Assembly: GCA_965661545.1 (NCBI GenBank)
Contig: CBFIEF010000048.1
Location: 1-12,871 of the forward strand
Reading direction: 5' to 3'
Source of the DNA: UBA7985 sp965661545
Lineage (GTDB): Bacteria > Pseudomonadota > Alphaproteobacteria > UBA7985
Length of the DNA: 12,871 nucleotides
Shown here one piece after another: positions 1-6,977 of the stretch (within the stretch, counting starts at the first letter, position 1; each line of letters starts with the position of its first letter). The notes below the pieces were generated by a model. It was not told the DNA's origin and searched no databases. It saw only the letters and a program-made list of their open reading frames with translations. The translations under genes and the position numbers were made by a program.

Positions 1-175
1 CGTCAACGCCAAAGTCAGTCGCGCCGATCAACGTCGTTTCATCCAACTGGGAGACGGCGGCCAAGTCCGCCGGGACCACAGTGCCGGCATGGGGGCAAGA
101 CAGGACCACGGGCAAAGCCTGTTCGCTGGGCTCAAAGATATTGATGGTTGAAGCCTGATCCATGACCGAGACCAT
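1..175 (-). CDS. N-formylglutamate amidohydrolase-like protein, N-terminal fragment
   Basis: Reading leftward from an ATG at 175 gives 58 residues before the window edge cuts the gene. Residues 22-36 read PVVLSCPHAGTVVPA, and the fragment ends in DFGVD. A hydrophobic strand followed by S-x-PHxG-x-x-x-P, then about 20 residues later a D-x-x-VD motif, is the usual start of N-formylglutamate amidohydrolases (the HutG and FGase family). These enzymes are cytoplasmic, probably metal-dependent, and hydrolyse N-formyl amino acids to formate and the free amino acid. The His of PHAG would be part of the metal or catalytic site (family knowledge). The start is uncertain: a second in-frame ATG lies at 163 and neither has a good Shine-Dalgarno sequence. 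Only the N-terminus is visible, so the substrate cannot be judged. The gene is divergent from the tRNA gene that follows. Confidence 0.72.
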   Translation of the reverse strand, partial: MVSVMDQASTINIFEPSEQALPVVLSCPHAGTVVPADLAAVSQLDETTLIGATDFGVD

Positions 176-252
176 AGGCGCGCTTGGCCGCAGCGCAAGC
201 AACACCTCTCTGTGCCAAGCGCAGGTCAGGTGAAATTTTCTGTGTAAAGGGA

Positions 253-281
253 TTGCCAATTGGGGGGCTAAGGTCTAACTC
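253..281 (+). promoter_or_regulatory. Possible promoter for the tRNA-Val gene
   Basis: TTGCCA (253-258) and TAACTC (276-281) are separated by 17 bases and lie about 40 bases before the tRNA, where a tRNA promoter would be expected. The -35-like box overlaps an 8-bp palindrome, CCAATTGG (256-263). The -10 match is weak, so this is only a candidate. I see nothing else recognisable in the rest of the 176-320 spacer. Confidence 0.22.
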
Positions 282-320
282 CGTGCTTCTGACACCGACG
301 TTGCGCCGGGGTCATTGGTC

Positions 321-395
321 GGGCGATTAGCTCAGCGGTAGAGCACCACATTGACATTGTGGTGGTCACTGGTTCGATCCCAGTATCGCCCACCA
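321..395 (+). tRNA. tRNA-Val (anticodon GAC)
   Basis: A full cloverleaf can be drawn by eye. The acceptor arm GGGCGAT (321-327) pairs with ATCGCCC (385-391). The D stem is GCTC/GAGC (330-333 and 341-344). The anticodon stem CCACA/TGTGG (346-350 and 358-362) encloses the loop TTGACAT, with anticodon GAC at 353-355, which reads the valine codon GUC. The variable loop is five bases. The T stem is ACTGG/CCAGT (368-372 and 380-384) with loop TTCGATC. The discriminator base is A392 and the CCA end is encoded at 393-395. There are no mismatches in any stem, so it should be functional. The next gene starts 64 bases downstream on the same strand, and no terminator is visible between them. Confidence 0.97.
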
Positions 396-459
396 TTTCC
401 TTTGACAGTTTGAACGCACGAAACGAGTGTCCTTTGGTGACCCATCTCGGAGTGCTTTC

Positions 460-1794
460 ATGTCTCGTCTTTGGATAAAAAACCCCCTTGCAGTTCACGC
501 TGAAAACGCAGGTGATGGCCTGGTTGTCGACAACGGTGTGATTGTGGAATTGGTGGCGAGCGGCGAGACGCCAGAGCACGAGGCGACCTTTGACGCCAGC
601 GATCGGGTGATTATCCCCGGCCTGATCAACACCCATCATCACATGTACCAAACGCTGACGCGTGCCGTGCCGGATGCGATTGATAAGGAGCTGTTTGACT
701 GGCTGAAGACGCTCTATCCGGTGTGGGCCGGGCTGACGCCCGATATGATTTCATCCAGCTCGGAGCTGGCAATGGCCGAGCTGCTCTTGTCCGGCTGCAC
801 CACCACAACCGATCACCACTACGTTTTTCCTGCTGGGCATGAAGACGCCATTGATCGACAGGTTGCGGCGGCGGAGCGGCTGGGAATTCGTGTGGTTCTG
901 ACGCGTGGATCGATGAGTTTGTCAGTCGAAGACGGCGGCCTGCCGCCGGCCACTGTTGTGCAGGACGAAGACACGATCATGGCCGATTCAGCGCGCTTGA
1001 TTGATCAGTTTCACGACGCTGGGCCCAAGGCCATGACACAAATCGCCCTCGCGCCCTGTTCACCGTTTTCTGTGACTAAGGGGCTCATGACCGCTGCGGC
1101 TCAGTTGGCGAAGGAGCGGGGCGTGCTGTTGCACACGCACTTGGCCGAAACCGAAGATGAAAACGGCTTCTGCGAGGAAGTGTTCGGGTGCAGGCCGCTG
1201 GATTACGTCGAGAACTGTGGATGGTCGGAAACCAAAAGCTGGTACGCCCACGGGATCCATTTCAACGCCGACGAAATCCAGCGCTTGGCCAAGGCTGGCG
1301 CAGGGGTCGCCTCGTGCAGTCATTCAAACATGCATCTTAGCAGCGGCATTTGCTCAGCCTGTGAATTGGAACAAGCCGGGGTCGCTGTTGGCTTGGGGGT
1401 TGATGGCTCAGCATCTAATGATGCTTCGAACATGATCCAAGAAGTCCGCGCAGCATGGTTGATCCAGCGCCTGAAATCCGGCTCGGGCGCCGTGTCGTGG
1501 CAGGATGCTTTGCGCTGGGGCACGGAGGGGTCGGCGCGCCTGCTGGGACGAGAGGCGCATCTTGGTCGCTTGGCACCGGGCATGGCGGCGGACTTGGCTT
1601 TGTTTCGCTTGGACGAGCCAAGGTTCAGTGGTGCTGGTGATCCCTTAGCCGCGCTGATTGTGTGTGGCGCTCACAAAGCCGATGCCGTGATGGTGAATGG
1701 ACAGTGGCGGGTGAGAGGTGGTCAGCTGGTCGGTGCAGAGCTCGCCATGATCATGGACTCGCACCAAAAACATGCGCGGAATCTGCAGTCTTAG
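460..1794 (+). CDS. Amidohydrolase, 8-oxoguanine deaminase type
   Basis: A 444-residue cytoplasmic zinc deaminase of the amidohydrolase superfamily (ATZ/TRZ and guanine-deaminase branch). It should hydrolyse an exocyclic amino group from a purine-like ring to give ammonia. The metal-site elements are all present: H59 and H61 in THHHMYQT, H227 in HTHLAE, H264 in YAHGIHF and D315 in GLGVDGSASND. The segments HHHMYQTLTRA, ELFDWLKTLYPVW and VDGSASNDASN resemble proteins annotated as 8-oxoguanine deaminase, and the length fits. The GMAADLALFRLD segment near residues 374-385 is the usual C-terminal beta-sandwich return. I chose the ATG at 460 because GGAG lies 7 bases upstream; an in-frame GTG at 427 would add 11 unlikely residues. 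The motif that usually reads NMRL reads NMHL here (residues 290-293), so a related substrate is possible. No terminator is seen after the stop. Confidence 0.85.
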   Translation: MSRLWIKNPLAVHAENAGDGLVVDNGVIVELVASGETPEHEATFDASDRVIIPGLINTHHHMYQTLTRAVPDAIDKELFDWLKTLYPVWAGLTPDMISSSSELAMAELLLSGCTTTTDHHYVFPAGHEDAIDRQVAAAERLGIRVVLTRGSMSLSVEDGGLPPATVVQDEDTIMADSARLIDQFHDAGPKAMTQIALAPCSPFSVTKGLMTAAAQLAKERGVLLHTHLAETEDENGFCEEVFGCRPLDYVENCGWSETKSWYAHGIHFNADEIQRLAKAGAGVASCSHSNMHLSSGICSACELEQAGVAVGLGVDGSASNDASNMIQEVRAAWLIQRLKSGSGAVSWQDALRWGTEGSARLLGREAHLGRLAPGMAADLALFRLDEPRFSGAGDPLAALIVCGAHKADAVMVNGQWRVRGGQLVGAELAMIMDSHQKHARNLQS

Positions 1795-1998
1795 ATCCAT
1801 CGCTAAAATGCGAGATAATCTACGGCTCATAATACATACTTAGACGCGCATAAAATATGAGGACTCGTGCAAAACAACGCATAATGCACACGTTGCCCAA
1901 AAATTTTGCATTTTTGATTGCATTATCAGATTTTCGCGTGGTACTTCCGCTTCGCGTCTCAAGATGCTGAAAACCCTACCGTTTTGGAGTAAACGCAA
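1795..1998 (+). promoter_or_regulatory. AT-rich upstream region of the substrate-binding protein gene
   Basis: This 204-bp spacer is clearly richer in A and T than the surrounding DNA. It holds several -10-like hexamers, such as CATAAT at 1880-1885 and TAAAAT at 1851-1856, but I found no convincing -35/-10 pair. It also holds an inverted repeat, CTCATA (1826-1831) with TATGAG (1856-1861), a short palindrome GCAT-A-ATGC around 1879-1887, and two copies of TTGCATT about 11 bases apart (near 1907 and 1918). The Shine-Dalgarno sequence GGAG is at 1986-1989, 9 bases before the ATG. The composition suits a strong or activator-dependent promoter. The exact promoter cannot be placed from sequence alone. 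Confidence 0.5.
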
Positions 1999-3177
1999 AT
2001 GAAAAAAATTCTTCTTTCTGCTGTTGCAGCGATGGCCGTTCCTTCGCTGGCAGCCGCCGAAGTAAAGATCGGGGTAATCCTCGGCTTTACCGGCCCGATT
2101 GAATCCCTGACCGGCCCAATGGCTGACGCTTCCGACATCGCGTTCGCAGAAGCTACCGCTTCCGGTCTCTTCCTTGGGGGTGAGTCCGTAGTAGGCGTTC
2201 GCGCTGACTCAACCTGTGTTGATTCCGCTGCTGCTACCGCAGCTGCTGAAGGCCTGGTTGCTGGCGGTGTTGCTGCAATCATGGGTGCTGACTGTTCCGG
2301 TGTAACCGGCGCAATCCTCGCAAACGTTGCTCTGCCAAACGGCGTTGTAATGATTTCCCCATCTGCTACGTCGCCAGCTCTTACGACTGCTGAAGACAAC
2401 GGCTTGTTCTTCCGTACCGCTCCTACCGATGCGCGTCAGGGTCAAATCCTGGCTGACATGGTTTCTGAGCGCGGTGTGACTGAAATCGCTGTGACCTACA
2501 CCAACAACGACTACGGTAAGGGTCTGGCTGACGCGTTCCAAGCGAACTTCGAAGGTAAGGGTGGCACTGTAACCATCTCCGCAGCGCACGAAGACGGCAA
2601 GGCTGACTACTCCGCTGAAGTTGCTGCTCTCGCAGCTGCTGGCGGCGAAGAGCTGGCTGTATTCGGTTACCTTGACCAAGGTGGTAAGGGCATCATCCAG
2701 GCGTCCATCGATACTGGCGCGTTTGACGTATTCGTCATGGGTGACGGCATGATCGGTGATTCCATTGCAGCTGCAATCGGCTCGGACTTCGACGGTTCCT
2801 ACGGTACCGTACCGGGTTCTACGTCCGCTGGCGCAATGACTTGGATCAACACAGTATCCGGTGACGGCGTAGACGGCTCCGCGCCATTTACCGCTGAGTC
2901 CTACGATGCTGCTGCACTGCTGGTTATGGCAATGCAGGCTGCTGGTTCTTCTGACCGTGACGCAATCGCTGCACAGGTTCTGAACGTTTCCAACGGTCCA
3001 GGCGAGAAGATCTACCCAGGTCAGATCGGCAAAGCTCTTCGCATCATCTCCAACGGTGGCGAAGTTGACTACGAAGGCGCGTCTAACGTGAACCTGATTG
3101 GTCCAGGCGAAGCTGCTGGTTCCTACATCTACAAAGTTGTAGAGGGTGGCTTGTTCACCGATAAGGAAATCCGCTAA
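1999..3177 (+). CDS. Periplasmic substrate-binding protein of a Liv-type (HAAT) ABC transporter
   Basis: A 392-residue secreted protein. Residues 1-20 form a Sec signal peptide (MKKILLSAVAAMAVPSLAAA, cleaved before EVKIG). The mature part is a type I periplasmic binding protein: EVKIGVILGFTGP is the first strand, ISPSATSP (119-126) is the typical ligand-carboxylate loop of amino-acid binders, YTNNDYGKGLADAF (167-180) is the conserved linker and helix region, and ESYDAA (300-305) is the late core motif. C73 and C99 have nearly the spacing of the LivJ disulfide and probably pair. It should deliver ligand to the permeases encoded by livH and livM in the minus-strand operon to the right, from which it is separated by doxX. 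Codons are strongly biased to GCT, GTT, GTA and TCC, unlike the neighbours, which suggests very high expression. The ligand is unknown. Confidence 0.9.
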   Translation: MKKILLSAVAAMAVPSLAAAEVKIGVILGFTGPIESLTGPMADASDIAFAEATASGLFLGGESVVGVRADSTCVDSAAATAAAEGLVAGGVAAIMGADCSGVTGAILANVALPNGVVMISPSATSPALTTAEDNGLFFRTAPTDARQGQILADMVSERGVTEIAVTYTNNDYGKGLADAFQANFEGKGGTVTISAAHEDGKADYSAEVAALAAAGGEELAVFGYLDQGGKGIIQASIDTGAFDVFVMGDGMIGDSIAAAIGSDFDGSYGTVPGSTSAGAMTWINTVSGDGVDGSAPFTAESYDAAALLVMAMQAAGSSDRDAIAAQVLNVSNGPGEKIYPGQIGKALRIISNGGEVDYEGASNVNLIGPGEAAGSYIYKVVEGGLFTDKEIR

Positions 3178-3185
3178 TCCAAAGC

Positions 3186-3219
3186 GGTCTCGTCTTAGGC
3201 ATCCGGGCCTGAGATGACC
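3186..3219 (+). other. Stable hairpin in the 3' UTR of the binding-protein gene
   Basis: GGTC (3186-3189) pairs with GACC (3216-3219). Above a small internal loop, TCTTAGGC (3193-3200) pairs with GCCTGAGA (3207-3214) through one G-U pair, around the six-base loop ATCCGG. No T-run follows, so it is not itself a terminator. It stands only about 7 bases before the terminator hairpin, giving two stacked structures at the mRNA 3' end. Protection of an abundant mRNA from 3' exonucleases, or processing into a small RNA, would fit. Confidence 0.55.
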
Positions 3220-3225
3220 CAACTG

Positions 3226-3265
3226 AAAACCGGCGCCAAGCTTCATGCTCGGCGCCGGTTTTTTT
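3226..3265 (+). terminator. Strong intrinsic terminator of the binding-protein gene
   Basis: ACCGGCGCC (3229-3237) pairs perfectly with GGCGCCGGT (3251-3259). The flanking A and T runs extend the pairing to 12 bp, and a small AGC/GCT stem can form inside the 13-base loop. Seven T residues follow at 3259-3265. The A-run on the left gives four T residues on the opposite strand, so the hairpin may also stop transcripts that read through the convergent doxX gene. Confidence 0.92.
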
Positions 3266-3294
3266 ATGTCCGGTTCGCTGTGCCAAAGATGGGC

Positions 3295-3654
3295 TCAAGC
3301 AAACCGTGAGAGCACGGGGACGTGCTCGCGGTAGGACCACAGGACAAAGGCGGAAAGCAGCCCTAGTACCAAAGATGGAGCGACAGTGCCCGCGCCCAGC
3401 AGCACGAGGTGGGCGAAGACAGCGCCAACCATCGTCGCCCCCAGCAGCGCCGCGCCCCAAGCCTGACGCCGTGGGATCCAGAGCAGCACAGCGCCGCCGA
3501 TTTCGATGATGCCGGTCAGGTAACGGAACCACTGACCCAGACCGATGAGCTCGAAGGTCTCAACCATCATGGGGGCGCCCGCGAGCTTGCCAGCGCCGGC
3601 TGCAACGAACGCGAGGGTGAGAATGATTTTGATGATCAGGAGAGTGATGCGCAT
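3295..3654 (-). CDS. DoxX-like small integral membrane protein
   Basis: This 119-residue inner-membrane protein has four predicted hydrophobic helices, at about residues 4-22, 45-60, 66-86 and 92-107. The AAGAGKLAGAPMMV segment after helix 1, GLGQWFRYLTG before helix 2 and WIPRRQAWGA after helix 2 match the pattern of the DoxX-like family. Members of this family are often linked to redox or stress functions, but most have no proven activity, so no reaction is assigned. The start ATG at 3654 has only a weak ribosome site (TGGA about 9 bases upstream). The gene converges on the binding-protein gene and is separated by strong terminators from both it and the liv operon, so it is a single-gene unit. 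Its upstream DNA carries a repeat cluster. Confidence 0.8.
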   Translation of the reverse strand: MRITLLIIKIILTLAFVAAGAGKLAGAPMMVETFELIGLGQWFRYLTGIIEIGGAVLLWIPRRQAWGAALLGATMVGAVFAHLVLLGAGTVAPSLVLGLLSAFVLWSYREHVPVLSRFA

Positions 3655-3700
3655 GACGTCTGTCCAGTTCCTTTAAGTGAGGGATGGACGACAAATGGCA

Positions 3701-3765
3701 TGCGCGAAAATGCACGGAAATGAGTGAATTCGCGCAAGGAGTGCACGGAAATACAGCAAGTGAGT
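3701..3765 (-). repeat. Direct and inverted repeat cluster upstream of doxX
   Basis: On the plus strand, TGCACGGAAAT occurs twice (3711-3721 and 3742-3752), 31 bases or about three helical turns apart. TGAGT also recurs (3721-3725 and 3761-3765). The perfect 8-bp inverted repeat TGCGCGAA (3701-3708) and TTCGCGCA (3729-3736) encloses the first copy. The cluster lies between the liv-operon terminator and doxX, 50 to 110 bases before the doxX start, where promoter and operator elements would be. No clear -35/-10 pair was found. A transcription-factor site is an inference. Confidence 0.5.
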
Positions 3766-3785
3766 TTGCCGCGATAGGGCCATGT

Positions 3786-3821
3786 AAAAGGCCGATGGAG
3801 CCTGAGCTCGCATCGGCCTTT
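3786..3821 (-). terminator. Bidirectional intrinsic terminator at the end of the liv operon
   Basis: AAAGGCCGATG (3787-3797) pairs perfectly with CATCGGCCTTT (3811-3821). Inside, GAGC (3798-3801) pairs with GCTC (3806-3809), leaving the four-base loop CTGA and one bulged G. Read on the minus strand, it follows the livM stop by about 30 bases and ends in CTTTTACATG, which suits it to ending the liv transcript. It also insulates doxX from read-through. No plus-strand gene needs it. Confidence 0.9.
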
Positions 3822-3852
3822 ATTACGGTCGAGGACACGCCGGAGCGTTGGT

Positions 3853-5253
3853 TTAGTGCGCGCGGGCGGCGCCAGCTTCGGGGATCAGGCCTTTAGGTGA
3901 GAACCGTAGCGCCAGAAGCAGCACCAAACCCATAAGCAGATATCGGAAGTGAGGGGCTGCATTCTTGAGCCAGTTCACACCGTCTTGCACCTTCAACACA
4001 GCATCTCCGATGCTGATCAGCACAACATCCAGATACGGCGTCAGCACACGTTCCATGTTTACGGAAATCCACTGCGCGGCGACTTCGGCTTCAATCCAGA
4101 AGAACCAGATCACAAAGCCCCCCAGCACAGCGCCAAGGTTGTTGCCAGACCCGCCGACAATCACCATCACCCAAATCAGGAAGGTGTAGCGCAGCGGCTG
4201 ATAGCCGGTTGGGGTGAACTGTCCGTCTAGCGTGGTCAGCATCGCGCCTGAGACACCAAGAATGGCCGCGCCGACGATAAAGACCTCGCGGTGGCGCTTA
4301 ACCACGTTCTTGCCCATGGCGGAGGCCGCAACGTCGTTGTCACGGATCGCCCGCATCATCCGACCCCACGGCGAGTTCAGCGCGCGGATGGCGAGGAACA
4401 GCACGATGGCGAGGACAGCGGCGAACAAGAAGGTGAAGCAGAGCTTTACGAAAACTGACGAAAACTCGATGACGCTGGTTTTGAATTTATCGTCCGCTGG
4501 ACCCAAGCCCGTGAAGCGGCTGACGAGGTTTTGGAACCACTCAGCTTGCTGCAGGTTGGTTTCCCGTGGGACGGGCGCGCGCTTCAGGCTGGTGATGTTT
4601 TTTACACCGCGCGTCATCCATTCTTCGTTCTTGGCAACTGCGACGACAATCTCGGAAATCCCGAGTGTTGCAATGGCGAGATAATCCGCGCGCAGGCCCA
4701 GAGCGATCCGCCCAATGACCCAGGCAACGCCAATACAAACCACAGCAGCCACACCCCAGCTTACGAGGATGTTCAGGCCTAGACCCCCCAAGTTACCGGC
4801 GGAGGCTGCAGCGATGCTTTCTACGGCTGTTACGCCACCTTCAAAGACAGGTCGGATGATGAAGTAGGCCGCGACCAGCAGGGCGGCGGTGCCCCAGTTC
4901 TTGATCCATGCCGCGCTGACAAAGCGCCGCAAGGCGTAGATCAATCCGACAAACAGCGCGACCAATAGGCCCGCGATACCAATGCGGAGGCCGCCTGCTT
5001 CCCAGCCCGCCACGACGGGCGGTTCGGAGATCAGCACGGCAACCATGCCACCAACAGCGACAAAGGCCATGACGCCGGCGTTAAACAATCCGGCGTAGCC
5101 CCACTGCATGTTCAGGCCCACAGACATCACGGCGCTGATCAGGCACAGGTTCAGGATAACCAACATGACTGACCAGCCTTGGCCGAAGCCAACGGCCAGC
5201 AGCGCGATGGCCATGGCGGAGAATAGGAGGATGGGGCGAAGCGACTGGCTCAT
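3853..5253 (-). CDS. livM: Liv-type ABC transporter permease LivM
   Basis: The 466-residue inner-membrane permease is the second membrane subunit of the importer encoded with livG, livF and livH. It has roughly ten hydrophobic segments. MSVGLNMQWGYAGLFNAGVMAFVAVGG (43-69) is the LivM signature region, LRADYLAIATLGISEI (187-202) is a second core segment, SPWGRMMRAIRDNDVAASAMG (294-314) is the coupling loop that contacts the ATPases, IVGGSGNNLGAVLG (365-378) follows, and the C-terminal tail contains RFSPKGLIPE. It is longer than E. coli LivM because of extra material at about 80-160, a hydrophilic insert at about 209-266 and a further segment at 395-435. The start ATG at 5253 overlaps the livH stop by 4 bp (ATGA), indicating translational coupling, and an AGGTG stands about 10 bases upstream. 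The substrate is not fixed by the sequence. Confidence 0.9.
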   Translation of the reverse strand: MSQSLRPILLFSAMAIALLAVGFGQGWSVMLVILNLCLISAVMSVGLNMQWGYAGLFNAGVMAFVAVGGMVAVLISEPPVVAGWEAGGLRIGIAGLLVALFVGLIYALRRFVSAAWIKNWGTAALLVAAYFIIRPVFEGGVTAVESIAAASAGNLGGLGLNILVSWGVAAVVCIGVAWVIGRIALGLRADYLAIATLGISEIVVAVAKNEEWMTRGVKNITSLKRAPVPRETNLQQAEWFQNLVSRFTGLGPADDKFKTSVIEFSSVFVKLCFTFLFAAVLAIVLFLAIRALNSPWGRMMRAIRDNDVAASAMGKNVVKRHREVFIVGAAILGVSGAMLTTLDGQFTPTGYQPLRYTFLIWVMVIVGGSGNNLGAVLGGFVIWFFWIEAEVAAQWISVNMERVLTPYLDVVLISIGDAVLKVQDGVNWLKNAAPHFRYLLMGLVLLLALRFSPKGLIPEAGAARAH

Positions 5254-6269
5254 GCTCGAATCACCTTTCCGCTAAACAGTCCCGTCGGTTTTATCAGCAA
5301 GACGGCAACAAGGATGATGAAGGACACAGCGAACTTGTAGTCGACGGTCAACAGCTGCATGAGGCCCGACGGTTCGAGATTCTCGGGCATCATGTACTTG
5401 AGGAACTTCTTGTATGGGTAGGTCACCATGACCTCTGAGAACGCCACAACGAACCCACCGGCAATTGCGCCAAGGGGGTTACCGACGCCGCCCAGAATGG
5501 CCGCCGCAAAGATCGGCAGCAGCAACTGGAAGTAGGTAAAGGGCTTGAATGACTTGTCGAGGCCAAACAGAACCCCGGCCAGCGTCGCCAGCGCTGCGGT
5601 GATGATCCACGTCACCATAACCACGCGCTCTGGATTGATCCCGGAGAGCAGGGCAAGGTCTTCGTTGTCTGAGTAAGCGCGCATCGCCTTACCCATGCGG
5701 GTGCGCTGCAGGAACCAAAACAGGGCAGCGACGGCCATGCCTGCGATCACGATCGTCAGGGCTTCGGTCGTCTTGAGCTTGAGACCTTCGCTCAGGCCCG
5801 ACCATTCCTTGAAATCACGTGCTTTGATGATGAACTTCTGCCCATCGCTAAAGCGCTGCTCGTTCGTGCCAATCATGAAGCGGACAACGGCGTTGGTGAC
5901 AAACATCACGCCAACGGACGCAATGGTCAGAATCACCGGCGCGGAGCGTTTAACCCGGTAGTGTCGGTAAATAACGCGATCCATGCTGACCGCGTAGAGT
6001 GCGGTGACGCCGATACCAAAGGGAAGCGCGAGGAGCGCTGTTGGAAGGACACCGAGGCTCAGTCCCAGGCTTTGGAACAGCCAAGTGAAGAAGATAGTGA
6101 ACATGGTCCCAAAGGCCATTGTATCACCGTGGGCAAAGTTGCCGAAACGAAGGATGCCGTAAACCAGCGTAACCCCAAGCGCACCAAGCGCCAGTTGTGC
6201 GCCGTAGGAGGTCGCGGGGATAATCACGAAGTTCAGCATCAACACGATAGCGTTCAGAAGATCGACCAT
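5250..6269 (-). CDS. livH: Liv-type ABC transporter permease LivH
   Basis: The 339-residue inner-membrane permease is partner of LivM. ALGALGVTLVYGILRFGNFAHGDTMAFG (27-54) is the conserved N-terminal region of LivH proteins. TRMGKAMRAYSDNEDLALLSGIN (190-212) is the cytoplasmic coupling loop, ILGGVGNPLGAIAGGF (258-273) is the conserved late motif, and the protein ends in LIKPTGLFSGK. Extra loop sequence at about 135-168 and 285-310 makes it somewhat longer than E. coli LivH (308 residues). Its ribosome site, AGGGGG followed by TTAAGGC, lies in the last codons and stop of livF, 3 bp away, so the two genes are almost certainly co-translated. With the binding protein encoded at 1999-3177 it would move an amino-acid-like ligand into the cytoplasm. 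Confidence 0.92.
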   Translation of the reverse strand: MVDLLNAIVLMLNFVIIPATSYGAQLALGALGVTLVYGILRFGNFAHGDTMAFGTMFTIFFTWLFQSLGLSLGVLPTALLALPFGIGVTALYAVSMDRVIYRHYRVKRSAPVILTIASVGVMFVTNAVVRFMIGTNEQRFSDGQKFIIKARDFKEWSGLSEGLKLKTTEALTIVIAGMAVAALFWFLQRTRMGKAMRAYSDNEDLALLSGINPERVVMVTWIITAALATLAGVLFGLDKSFKPFTYFQLLLPIFAAAILGGVGNPLGAIAGGFVVAFSEVMVTYPYKKFLKYMMPENLEPSGLMQLLTVDYKFAVSFIILVAVLLIKPTGLFSGKVIRA

Positions 6270-6272
6270 GCC

Positions 6273-6977
6273 TTAACCCCCTAAGAACGATTTGCGGACT
6301 TCAGGGTCAGCGAGCAGCGCTGCACCAGTGTCCGTGTATTTGTTTTCGCCCTGAACCAGAACGTAACCACGATCAGCGATTTCCAGCGCTTGCCGGGCGT
6401 TTTGCTCAACCATCAGAACGGCGATGCCCGTGGCCCGGACTTCGAGGATGCGGTCGAACAACTCGTCCATAACGATCGGCGAAACACCTGCGGTTGGCTC
6501 GTCGAGCATCAGCACGCTGGGTTTCGTCATCAGCGCGCGACCGACAGCCACCTGCTGACGCTGACCACCGGAAAGCTCACCAGCCAGCTGGCGGCGTTTC
6601 TCGCCCAAGATGGGAAACAACGAGAAAATCTGCTCGATGGTCTCGTTGATATCATCACGGCGCAGGTAGGCACCCATTTCCAAGTTTTCCTGCACGGTCA
6701 TCCCGGCGAAAACGTTGTTGGTCTGGGGTACGAACGCCATGCCTTCAGACACCCGGTCTTGAGGGCTGAGTGTGGTAATGTCTTTGCCGTCCAGCCGAAC
6801 CGCACCTTCGCGCACGGTCAGCATGCCCAGCAAGGCTTTCATCGCCGTGGATTTTCCGGCCCCGTTGGGCCCGACGATCACTGCGATCTCGCCCTTTTCA
6901 ACGGCGACGGTACAGCCGTGCAGAATGTCTGCGCCGCCATAGCCACCGAAGATATTGTCACCAATTAAATAGCTCAT
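6273..6977 (-). CDS. livF: Liv-type ABC transporter ATPase LivF
   Basis: The 234-residue cytoplasmic ATPase subunit has Walker A GPNGAGKS (36-43), Q-loop glutamine Q85 in VPQTNN, signature LSGGQ (135-139), Walker B VLMLDE (155-160), D-loop and a terminal VEQNARQALEIADRGYVL (190-207). The EQN in place of the usual H-loop histidine is normal for the LivF branch and does not indicate loss of activity. The ATG at 6977 overlaps the livG stop in ATGA, with a good GGAGG about 8 bases upstream inside livG. It should pair with LivG as the heterodimeric motor that drives LivH and LivM. Confidence 0.93.
   Translation of the reverse strand: MSYLIGDNIFGGYGGADILHGCTVAVEKGEIAVIVGPNGAGKSTAMKALLGMLTVREGAVRLDGKDITTLSPQDRVSEGMAFVPQTNNVFAGMTVQENLEMGAYLRRDDINETIEQIFSLFPILGEKRRQLAGELSGGQRQQVAVGRALMTKPSVLMLDEPTAGVSPIVMDELFDRILEVRATGIAVLMVEQNARQALEIADRGYVLVQGENKYTDTGAALLADPEVRKSFLGG

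Noticed and set aside
427..459. GTG start for the deaminase, 11 codons upstream of the chosen ATG
   Set aside because: The ATG at 460 has GGAG at proper spacing and begins at the expected first strand (SRLWIKNP). The extra residues are unlike the family N-terminus.
268..651. A 127-codon minus-strand frame across the tRNA gene
   Set aside because: It would translate the complement of an intact tRNA and the start of the deaminase gene, so it cannot be a real gene.
1795..1998. A purine riboswitch, suggested by the purine-type deaminase beside an AT-rich leader
   Set aside because: I looked for the two conserved loops and three-way junction of the purine aptamer and did not find them. The inverted repeats present are short and not arranged that way.
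3191..3216. The first 3' UTR hairpin as a second terminator
   Set aside because: No T-run follows the stem, only ACCCAAC, so it does not fit an intrinsic terminator.
2209..3246. A 345-codon open frame on the minus strand opposite the binding-protein gene
   Set aside because: It is explained by the strong codon bias of the sense gene, which removes stops from the antisense frame. The translation is rich in Cys, Ser and Val with no recognisable motif, it runs through the terminator, and the sense protein is unmistakable.
6390..6968. A 192-codon plus-strand frame opposite livF
   Set aside because: The sense frame has all ABC ATPase motifs in order. The antisense product has no domain and no ribosome site was evident.
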